13,839 nt of DNA from Ignavibacteria bacterium UBA6906 (lineage in GTDB: Bacteria > Bacteroidota > Ignavibacteria > UBA10030 > UBA6906): positions 15,193 to 29,031 of the forward strand of contig DKBG01000125.1 of NCBI GenBank assembly GCA_002451155.1, read 5' to 3'. How positions within the stretch are numbered: the first letter of the stretch is position 1; each line of letters starts with the position of its first letter. This document shows positions 5,488 to 12,082 of the stretch, one piece after another. The position numbers were made by a program, and so were the translations under genes. The notes under the pieces were generated by a model that made no database searches, was not told the origin of the DNA, and saw nothing but the letters and a program-made list of their open reading frames with translations.

Positions 5488-6954
5488 ATGTCCATCATAC
5501 AACCCCCGACCGCCGCTCCCCCGGAGACAGACGAAGCACGTCGAGCCTGGCAGGCTTGCCTGGATATCATGCGGGAGAGAGTAAATACGCAGAGCTTTAA
5601 AACCTGGTTCGAGCCGATAGAACCGCTGCATCTCAGAAGTGGCAAACTTACAGTCCAGGTTCCCAGCCAGTTTTTCTACGACTGGCTCGAGGAGCACTAC
5701 GGTGACATATTCACGGCCACCGTTACCCGCGTTCTCGGGAAAGAGGCCTCCCTTGAATATCTGGTACGCCACGACGAATCTGCCCTTGAACCCGAGCCAC
5801 CGCCCCTGCCTCTCCAGCAACCGACCGAGCAGTTGCACTCAGGTGTCGCAGCGGAAGCGACACCGACTCCGGGTGCCGGTGGCCCTCCCCGGTATGATTC
5901 TCGCCCAAGTGAGGCTTTCTCAACATTTCTTAATCCACGGTACACCTTTGAGAATTTCATAAAAGGAGACAGCAATCAGTTGGCTCGCGCCGCAGCCTCC
6001 GCCGTGGCAAACAACCCTGGGGGCACATCATTCAATCCACTTGTTCTCTATGGCGGCACCGGCCTCGGAAAAACCCACCTCATTCAGGCCATAGGGAATT
6101 CTGCCATCGCCACCAGGAAAGCCCGCAGGGTGATTTACGTGTCAAGCGAGAAGTTCACCGTTGAGTTTGTCGATGCAATTCAGAGCGACCGCATCAACGA
6201 CTTTTTGAGCTTCTACCGCAGTATGGATGTCCTGATTGTGGATGATATCCAGTTCTTCTCGGGAAAAGAAAAAACGCAGGATTCCTTCTTTCACACATTC
6301 AACGAACTCCACCAGCTCGGCAAACAAATTGTCCTCTCGTCTGACCGTCCGCCGAAGGAGCTGAAAGGCCTGGATGACCGCCTCCTCTCCCGTTTCCAGT
6401 GGGGCCTTACGGCAGATATTCAGCCTCCTGACCTTGAGACGCGTATCGCAATCCTGCGCAAAAAGAGCGAAAATGAAGGAATAGACCTCTCCCAGGACGT
6501 GGTTGAATTCATAGCCACCAATGTGAACTCAAACGTCCGTGAACTCGAAGGGTGCCTGATCAGCCTCCTGGCAAAAGCTTCCCTGGAAGGGAGGGATGTG
6601 AACCTTGACCTGGCGCGTGATGTCGTCCGAATGGTGGTCGGTGACGTGCGTTCGCCTATCACAATCGAAACAATTCAGCGAACCGTTTGCGAGTATTTTA
6701 ACATTCCTGAGGACCTTATTCGCGCCAAGACGAGAAAACAAGAGGTAGTCAATGCGCGGCAGATTGCTATGTTCCTGGCCAAAGATCTGACGAACTCTTC
6801 CTTGAAGACCATTGGACTGCACTTCGGCGGACGGGATCATAGCACAGTTATTCACGCGTATCAATCCGTCGAGGACCAAATGCGCATAGACCCTAAATAC
6901 CAGGCCCATGTCCTACAAATCAGACGCCGTCTTCAGGTGATGGGACACGTATAG
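5488..6954 (+). CDS. dnaA: DnaA, chromosomal replication initiator
   Basis: ATP-dependent initiator that binds DnaA boxes and melts oriC. The product is 488 residues with the normal four-domain plan: domain I (about 17-95, with FKTWFEPI and LTVQVPSQFFYDWLEEHY), a proline-rich variable linker (96-145), the AAA+ domain from about 150 (Walker A GGTGLGKT 189-196, Walker B VLIVDDIQ 248-255, arginine-containing DRLLSRF 297-303), and the C-terminal DNA-binding domain (about 390-482) with the signature GGRDHSTV at 447-454. The recognition residues look intact, consistent with TTATNCACA boxes. No Shine-Dalgarno precedes the ATG at 5488. The gene is transcribed away from the origin and is separated from dnaN by 387 bases, so the two probably have separate promoters. 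Confidence 0.98.
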   Translation: MSIIQPPTAAPPETDEARRAWQACLDIMRERVNTQSFKTWFEPIEPLHLRSGKLTVQVPSQFFYDWLEEHYGDIFTATVTRVLGKEASLEYLVRHDESALEPEPPPLPLQQPTEQLHSGVAAEATPTPGAGGPPRYDSRPSEAFSTFLNPRYTFENFIKGDSNQLARAAASAVANNPGGTSFNPLVLYGGTGLGKTHLIQAIGNSAIATRKARRVIYVSSEKFTVEFVDAIQSDRINDFLSFYRSMDVLIVDDIQFFSGKEKTQDSFFHTFNELHQLGKQIVLSSDRPPKELKGLDDRLLSRFQWGLTADIQPPDLETRIAILRKKSENEGIDLSQDVVEFIATNVNSNVRELEGCLISLLAKASLEGRDVNLDLARDVVRMVVGDVRSPITIETIQRTVCEYFNIPEDLIRAKTRKQEVVNARQIAMFLAKDLTNSSLKTIGLHFGGRDHSTVIHAYQSVEDQMRIDPKYQAHVLQIRRRLQVMGHV

Positions 6955-6959
6955 AGACC

Positions 6960-7094
6960 GTTCATAAGGGTGTTGACCACCTGTTCATGAGGGTGACCGG
7001 GGTGTGAATGAGACCTCTGTATTTTTGCTGTTCGCCCCTCCTCCGTCTTCACATGTTCATACCACCCATACTTATTCACCTCTCATTCGTTCAT
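6960..7094 (+). repeat. GTTCAT repeats downstream of dnaA
   Basis: GTTCAT occurs at 6960-6965, 6983-6988, 7055-7060 and 7089-7094, and once inverted at 7212-7217. The first two copies are longer and nearly identical, GTTCATAAGGGTG and GTTCATGAGGGTG, starting 23 bases apart. Function unknown; a protein-binding array is possible. Confidence 0.45.
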
Positions 7095-7197
7095 CCTTCT
7101 CTTGAAGTACAAACCGACATTCAGTACACGGCGCAGGGAAACATTATTCCCTCCCCTAACAATACACATATTCACACTGGTATTACTATCTGTATCT

Positions 7198-7226
7198 TTA
7201 TCTTATAACGTATGAACTATTATAAT
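7198..7226 (+). promoter_or_regulatory. candidate dnaN promoter
   Basis: A perfect TATAAT lies at 7221-7226. The hexamer 17 bases upstream, TTATCT at 7198-7203, matches the -35 consensus at only three positions. Transcription would start near 7233, giving a leader of about 110 bases with two small inverted repeats before dnaN. Confidence 0.4.
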
Positions 7227-7260
7227 ACAGGCCTCACCTGTCAAATGGTTTTCGAATAGC

Positions 7261-7306
7261 TTTTTCATCGGAAAAACCTTATATTGTAAGGGTTTACCGT
7301 CTTTTT
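7261..7306 (+). repeat. adjacent inverted repeats in the dnaN leader
   Basis: TTTTTC (7261-7266) pairs with GAAAAA (7271-7276). The overlapping AAACCTTA (7274-7281) pairs, with one extra G, with TAAGGGTTT (7287-7295) and is followed by CTTTTT (7301-7306). The two stems share bases, so only one can form at a time. This could be an operator or a weak attenuator; evidence is structural only. Confidence 0.3.
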
Positions 7307-7341
7307 GGATTTTCACTCACACCCCTCCCAAGGAGACCAGC

Positions 7342-8457
7342 ATGAAATTTACGGTGAACAGTACCGAACTTCAAAGGACTCTTTCGAAACTCGGCGGTGT
7401 GATTCCCACGAAGTCAACCATGCCGATCCTGGAGAATATTTTGTTTGACTTGAGTGGTGGAGTACTGACGCTGACTGCTACTGATCTAGCCATATCGCTT
7501 ACGGTGAGTCAGGCTGTAGATGGGAAAGAGGACGGAAGAATAGCCGTTCCGGCAAAACGACTGATGGATACTATTCGCTCGTTGCCGGATACAACAGCGT
7601 CATTTACAATAGACACCGGAACGAACAAGATACGAATACACACCGATACTGGACAGTATCAGTTGACAGGGGAGGGAGCGAAAGAATACCCGCAAATTCC
7701 CCCGTTCAAGAGTCAGGAACAATTTACGCTTGACACCTCGCTGCTCCGAAAAATTATTTACAGGACCGTATTTGCAGTTAGCAGCGATGAACTGCGACCC
7801 GCAATGATGGGGGTCCTCTTCCAGGCGAAAGGAGAGGAGTTTTCTGCAGTTTCAACGGATGGACACAGACTTGTCCGCTTTCGGCATACGTTTTCCTCGC
7901 CGGTTTCGCTGGAGAAGGATATTATTGTTCCGTCGAAGGCACTGCATGTCGTTGCGAAGTCCATCGAAGACGGAGAGACGACTATCGGTATAAGCGAAAC
8001 GCATATTCGGTTTACATTTGGAGATTCAGTTCTGGTTTCGAGATTGATAGATGAAACATATCCGAATTATGAGAGCGTCATTCCTGCCGACAACACGAAA
8101 GTACTGAAGGTTCAGCGGGAATCAGCGATCGCATCTATCCGTCGTGTCGCTCTCTACGCCAGTGCCACGACTCACCAAGTTCGCTTTCAAATGGGGGAGG
8201 ACAACCTGGAAATCAGTGCCCAGGATGTCGATTTCGGGGGTGAGGCGTCGGAGAAAATTTCCTGTTCGTTCAACGGAGAACCGCTGGAGATTGGATTCAA
8301 CTCCGTGTATCTGATCGACATTCTCAGCCATCTGGATACCGATGAGATTCAGATGCGATTCAGCACGGCCACGCGTGCCGGGATCGTGGAGCCCGCCGGA
8401 CCCGGAAGCCAAGAAAATGTCATTATGCTCGTGATGCCGGTTCGGCTGGCCGGTTGA
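7342..8457 (+). CDS. dnaN: DnaN, DNA polymerase III beta sliding clamp
   Basis: Ring-shaped dimer that tethers DNA polymerase III and other partners to DNA. The product is 371 residues, the usual length, with the threefold clamp architecture of roughly 120 residues per domain. Family features are the N-terminus MKFTVNSTELQRTL, PTKSTMPILENILF, LTATDLAIS, the middle-domain AVSTDGHRLVRF, and the C-terminal VIMLVMPVRL, which forms part of the partner-binding pocket. A strong Shine-Dalgarno AAGGAG (7330-7335) sits six bases before the ATG. The 76-base gap to recF contains a GC-rich hairpin that could reduce read-through into the next genes. Confidence 0.98.
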   Translation: MKFTVNSTELQRTLSKLGGVIPTKSTMPILENILFDLSGGVLTLTATDLAISLTVSQAVDGKEDGRIAVPAKRLMDTIRSLPDTTASFTIDTGTNKIRIHTDTGQYQLTGEGAKEYPQIPPFKSQEQFTLDTSLLRKIIYRTVFAVSSDELRPAMMGVLFQAKGEEFSAVSTDGHRLVRFRHTFSSPVSLEKDIIVPSKALHVVAKSIEDGETTIGISETHIRFTFGDSVLVSRLIDETYPNYESVIPADNTKVLKVQRESAIASIRRVALYASATTHQVRFQMGEDNLEISAQDVDFGGEASEKISCSFNGEPLEIGFNSVYLIDILSHLDTDEIQMRFSTATRAGIVEPAGPGSQENVIMLVMPVRLAG

Positions 8458-8485
8458 TGACAACGTATCACGGTCTGTGAGAGTG

Positions 8486-8516
8486 GCCCCGCACGTGGCG
8501 GGGCTGCTCTCTTCTC
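8486..8516 (+). terminator. GC-rich hairpin between dnaN and recF, possible weak terminator
   Basis: GCCCCGC (8486-8492) pairs perfectly with GCGGGGC (8498-8504) around the loop ACGTG. The following bases TGCTCTCTTCTC are pyrimidine-rich but not a clean T-run, so termination is probably partial. The hairpin lies outside recF if recF starts at 8534. Confidence 0.4.
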
Positions 8517-8533
8517 AGGAGTACCCGAGGCAT

Positions 8534-9670
8534 ATGGTCGTTGCGGGGGTGCGACTTAAAGACTTCCGAAATCACGCGGACAGCCACATCGAGTTCGGGC
8601 CGGGAGTGACCGCGCTGCTGGGGGATAACGGACAGGGAAAGACGAGTGTCCTTGAGGCGGTATCCTTTCTCAGCTTGACGAAGAGTTTCTATGCGAGCGC
8701 GGACGTTCAGGCCGTCCGTATGGGCACCCCGGGGTTTGAGGTTGACGGGAACATGATCAACGGGGGCGGATCCGGGAGCAGGGTGTCTGTGCGGTATGTA
8801 CGGGACGCGGCGGAGAAGCGGTATGAGATCAACGGAAATCGTCCCGAGAAACTTTCCGCGGCTGTCGGACAGTTTCCTGTTGTGGTGCTATCGCCGGAGA
8901 ACAGTGGTGTGACCGGGGGCGGGCCTGGCGATCGACGGAAGTTTATAGATCTTGTGCTCTCACAGGTATCCACGACGTATCTTGAGGTTCTCCTCGAATA
9001 CCGCAGAACAGTAAGACAGCGCAACCGCCTGCTGCTGGATTCCCGCCTGCTGGGGTCTATCGACCAGGAAAAAATGCAGCCGTGGGACGAAAGCCTGGCA
9101 AAGTTGGGCGGGGCAATTACCGAACGAAGGCACGTATTCCTCCATGAGTTTCGCGAATTTGTTCTCGACGCCTACAGAAGCGTTGCCGGCGGGACGGAGA
9201 CCCCCGATATACACTATGTCTGTTCCGTGTTTCCAGCTGATGGGGGGGCACAGGAAATCAGTCGTGTCCTCACGGAGCAGCTCGTTCGTCGCAGGACCGA
9301 GGAGATTCGCCGGGGAAGCACACTCGTGGGCCCGCACCGGGACGATATCGGCCTGCTGTTGAACGGGATCCCGGTCCAGCAGTATGCTTCGCAGGGACAG
9401 CACAAGACCATGCTGGTTGCTCTTAAAGTTGCCGAGCACCGGTACCTCGCAGAGCAGCGGAAAGAGCAACCTATACTCCTGCTCGATGACGTGTTCAGCG
9501 AGCTGGACAGGCGCCGATGTGAGCGAATCCTGAACCTCATTGCAGGCCTCGGCCAGGTGATTGTCACTGCGACCGATGAACGGGTATTCCAAACGTCGAT
9601 CGAGTGGAACGACTACAATCGGAGGTATATCGTCGATCGTGGAACGTGCACGAGAGTCAGGGAGGCGTAG
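8534..9670 (+). CDS. recF: RecF, DNA replication and repair ATPase
   Basis: SMC-like ATPase that acts with RecO and RecR to load RecA at single-strand gaps. The product is 378 residues from the ATG at 8534. It has the Walker A GDNGQGKT (30-37), the RecF N-terminal RLKDFRNH, the ABC-type signature region YASQGQHKT, and Walker B LLLDDVFSELD with D318 and D319, plus a C-terminal TATDERVF. A GTG at 8477 in the same frame would add 19 residues without family similarity, and those codons would span a GC-rich hairpin, so 8534 is preferred. AGGAG at 8517-8521 is 12 bases upstream, which is long. The 3' end overlaps the following DUF721 gene. Confidence 0.95.
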   Translation: MVVAGVRLKDFRNHADSHIEFGPGVTALLGDNGQGKTSVLEAVSFLSLTKSFYASADVQAVRMGTPGFEVDGNMINGGGSGSRVSVRYVRDAAEKRYEINGNRPEKLSAAVGQFPVVVLSPENSGVTGGGPGDRRKFIDLVLSQVSTTYLEVLLEYRRTVRQRNRLLLDSRLLGSIDQEKMQPWDESLAKLGGAITERRHVFLHEFREFVLDAYRSVAGGTETPDIHYVCSVFPADGGAQEISRVLTEQLVRRRTEEIRRGSTLVGPHRDDIGLLLNGIPVQQYASQGQHKTMLVALKVAEHRYLAEQRKEQPILLLDDVFSELDRRRCERILNLIAGLGQVIVTATDERVFQTSIEWNDYNRRYIVDRGTCTRVREA

Positions 9671-9965
9671 CGCACGCAGGCGGTCCGGCCCGGTATCTGC
9701 CGGAGCTGCGCTACGAGACCTGACCCGCCGCCTGGGAATATCACGGACGCTGCGGGAGTACGAAGTCCTGACAAATTGGGGATCCCTGGTCGGAGACCGT
9801 ATCGCGCGCGTCACAGTCCCGGAACATATCGAGCGGGGGATTTTAACTGTCTCCGTCGCCAGTGCAGCCTGGCGGAATGAACTGACGATGCGTCGCAAAG
9901 AAATTCTTGAAAGTATTCAGCAGGCAACGGGGGAAAAAGTTGTAAAGGAAATTCGGTTTCGATAG
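9639..9965 (+). CDS. dciA: DUF721 family protein, probable DciA helicase operator
   Basis: DciA is the common bacterial partner of the replicative helicase DnaB and is thought to help load it at forks. Matching family features are ALRDLTRRLGI near the start, LREYEVLTNWGSLVGDRIA, a middle segment HIERGILTVSVASAAWRNEL, and a C-terminal EKVVKEIRFR. With the GTG at 9639 the protein is 108 residues and overlaps the recF end by 32 bases; GGAGG at 9621-9625 lies 13 bases upstream. An ATG at 9576 would give 129 residues and a larger overlap; I cannot decide firmly. Only 17 bases separate the common start region from the recF stop and 18 bases lie between its stop and gyrB, so these genes likely form one operon. 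The family call is firm, the function rests on homology. Confidence 0.85.
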   Translation: MERARESGRRSARRRSGPVSAGAALRDLTRRLGISRTLREYEVLTNWGSLVGDRIARVTVPEHIERGILTVSVASAAWRNELTMRRKEILESIQQATGEKVVKEIRFR

Positions 9966-9983
9966 AAACGGGAACAATCTGGC

Positions 9984-12032
9984 ATGGGAAAGACGAAGAC
10001 AAAAACAAAAGCGGTTGATGCGCCGGCTCAGAAAAAGGAACTCCGCGGTTACACGGCGGAGGATATTACGGTCCTGAAGGGGCTCGAAGCAGTGCGCAGG
10101 CGACCGGCGATGTATATCGGCGATGTTAGCACACGGGGCCTGCACCACCTTGTCTATGAAGTGGTGGACAACTCCATCGATGAGGCGCTTGCGGGGTACG
10201 CGCAACACATCGAAGTGCGGATTAACAAAGACGGCTCCGTTACGGTCATTGATGACGGTCGTGGAATTCCAACAGATATCCACAAAGTCGAGAAACGATC
10301 TGCCCTGGAAGTTGTCATGACTGTTTTGCATGCCGGCGGGAAGTTTGATAAGAACACCTATAAGGTCTCGGGGGGCCTTCACGGCGTAGGCGTTTCAGTT
10401 GTGAATGCGCTGAGCGAATGGCTCGAGGTCGAAGTGTCCCGGGACGGAAAGGTTTGGTACCAGAAATATAGGCGCGGCGAACCCGTTGCACCCGTGAAAG
10501 TGACAGGAAAGGCCGATGGGGGGAAACAGGGTACACGAGTGACGTTTCTGCCGGACGAGCAGATCTTCAAAAACCGGGTCTTTAAGTTCGACACCATAGC
10601 GGAGCGGCTCCGGGAGCTCGCGTTTCTGAATCCGAAGGTCACACTGCGAATCGTCGACCTGCGCAACAAGAGCGAGCAAGCCGAGACGTTTCACTTCAAG
10701 GGCGGGCTGATGGAGTTTGTGAAGTACATTGATGCAACCCGGCCATCAATTATGCGGAAAGTTTTCTATGCCTCGGGCTCCGACAATGACGAATCGGGCC
10801 GGTCGGTGGAGGTTGAGTCGGCGTTGCAGTATAACGATCAATACAACGAAAACCTTTTCTCCTATGTCAACAACATCAATACGCATGAGGGAGGGACGCA
10901 CCTTGTCGGATTTCGATCGGCCCTTACGCGAACGCTAAATACATACGCATATAAGAACGGGTTGATCAAAGAGGGAAAACTGGTGCTGACCGGAGACGAT
11001 TTCCGGGAAGGGCTCACAGGAGTAGTCAGCGTGAAAGTGCCCGAGCCCCAGTTTGAAGGGCAAACGAAAACGAAGCTTGGAAACAGCGAAGTAAAAAGCA
11101 TTGTGGAGGGCGTTGTCGGGTCCGCGCTCTCGTCCTGGCTGGAGGACAATCCCGGGGATGCGAAACGGGTAATTGAAAAATCTGTGCGGGCTGCGGAGGC
11201 GCGCGAAGCCGCACGGAAGGCGCGTGACCTCACGCGAAGGAAGAATGCACTCAGTTCCGGCGGGCTTCCCGGCAAGCTGGCGGATTGTTCGATCAACGAT
11301 CCGGAACACTGTGAACTCTACCTTGTCGAAGGTGATTCTGCCGGCGGAAGCGCGAAGCAGGGAAGAGACCGGCGGTTTCAGGCGATCCTTCCCCTGAAAG
11401 GGAAGATCCTGAACGTGGAAAAGGCACGTCTCCACAAGATTCTGGAGAATGAAGAAATCCGCAACATTTTCACGGCGGTTGGAACAGGAGTCGGGGAAGA
11501 GTTCGATGTGGAACGGCTCCGGTATGGAAAACTCATCCTTATGTGCGACGCTGACGTTGACGGCTCACATATCCGGACTCTCCTGCTGACGCTTCTGTAC
11601 CGTCACATGAAAGAACTGATCGAACTGGGACACGTGTATATCGCACAGCCGCCGCTGTTTAAGCTCAAGAAGGGAAAACAAGAGCTATATGCGTACGACG
11701 AGGCGGAGCGAGACGAGCTGGTGAAGCGGCTGCGGTCTGACAGGGGCCGGAAAGAGGAGGGAAAGATATCTGACGCAGAACCGGCCGAAGAGGGAGCGAT
11801 GGCCGTTGTGGATGGGATCACCATCTCTCGCTTCAAGGGTCTCGGGGAAATGAATCCCGAGCAGTTGTGGGCCACGACAATGAATCCGGAAACCCGGACG
11901 ATCCTCCAGGTCACTATTGAGAACGCAGCTGATGCGGACCGGACGTTTTCGATCCTGATGGGGGACGAAGTGGAACCGAGGCGGGATTTCATTGAAAAGA
12001 ACGCGAAGTATGTGCGAAACCTGGATATCTAG
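9984..12032 (+). CDS. gyrB: DNA gyrase subunit B
   Basis: ATPase subunit of gyrase, which introduces negative supercoils. The product is 682 residues. The GHKL ATPase domain has EVVDNSIDEA (59-68, catalytic Glu 59 and Mg-binding Asn 63), DDGRGIP (90-96) and GGLHGVGVSVVNALS (130-144). The TOPRIM domain has EGDSAGG (449-455) and DADVDGS (522-528), followed by ISRFKGLGEMNPEQLW, a GyrB signature. The large insertion of enterobacterial GyrB is absent; a short charged linker rich in Glu and Lys sits before the last motif. A lysine/threonine-rich leader (KTKTKTK) precedes the conserved start. The ribosome binding site is weak. Arginine codons are mostly CGN, with about five AGG, unlike the end of gyrA. 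Confidence 0.98.
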   Translation: MGKTKTKTKAVDAPAQKKELRGYTAEDITVLKGLEAVRRRPAMYIGDVSTRGLHHLVYEVVDNSIDEALAGYAQHIEVRINKDGSVTVIDDGRGIPTDIHKVEKRSALEVVMTVLHAGGKFDKNTYKVSGGLHGVGVSVVNALSEWLEVEVSRDGKVWYQKYRRGEPVAPVKVTGKADGGKQGTRVTFLPDEQIFKNRVFKFDTIAERLRELAFLNPKVTLRIVDLRNKSEQAETFHFKGGLMEFVKYIDATRPSIMRKVFYASGSDNDESGRSVEVESALQYNDQYNENLFSYVNNINTHEGGTHLVGFRSALTRTLNTYAYKNGLIKEGKLVLTGDDFREGLTGVVSVKVPEPQFEGQTKTKLGNSEVKSIVEGVVGSALSSWLEDNPGDAKRVIEKSVRAAEAREAARKARDLTRRKNALSSGGLPGKLADCSINDPEHCELYLVEGDSAGGSAKQGRDRRFQAILPLKGKILNVEKARLHKILENEEIRNIFTAVGTGVGEEFDVERLRYGKLILMCDADVDGSHIRTLLLTLLYRHMKELIELGHVYIAQPPLFKLKKGKQELYAYDEAERDELVKRLRSDRGRKEEGKISDAEPAEEGAMAVVDGITISRFKGLGEMNPEQLWATTMNPETRTILQVTIENAADADRTFSILMGDEVEPRRDFIEKNAKYVRNLDI

Positions 12033-12082
12033 AGCTGCTCAAAACGGGGCAGGATGGTTGACAATACGGAAGATGGGTGTGT

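Larger units (their letters stand above)
6955..7341. other. dnaA-dnaN intergenic region with degenerate DnaA boxes
   Basis: This 387-base stretch has no gene I can support; a short open frame within it has no recognisable product. It holds three sequences one base away from a DnaA box: TCATTCACA on the minus strand (7011-7003), TTATTCACC (7072-7080) and ATATTCACA (7168-7176). It also has repeated GTTCAT motifs, an AT-rich right half, a perfect TATAAT at 7221-7226 and two small inverted repeats at 7261-7276 and 7274-7295. It may be a second origin module, or simply the dnaN control region. Confidence 0.5.

Noticed and set aside
7135..7152. AGGGAA/TTCCCT inverted repeat as a dnaA terminator
   Set aside because: It lies 180 bases past the dnaA stop, the stem is six base pairs, and no T-run follows.
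7008..7208. 66-codon open frame between dnaA and dnaN
   Set aside because: No ribosome binding site, low-complexity hydrophobic product, and it overlaps the repeats and near-DnaA boxes.
8960..9898. 312-codon open frame on the minus strand across recF and the DUF721 gene
   Set aside because: It is antisense to two well-supported genes, its product is arginine/serine-rich without recognisable motifs, and such frames are common opposite GC-rich genes.
12036..12053. CTGCTC/GGGCAG hairpin after gyrB as a terminator
   Set aside because: Short stem with a G-T pair and no T-run; gyrB and gyrA are only 50 bases apart and are likely co-transcribed.
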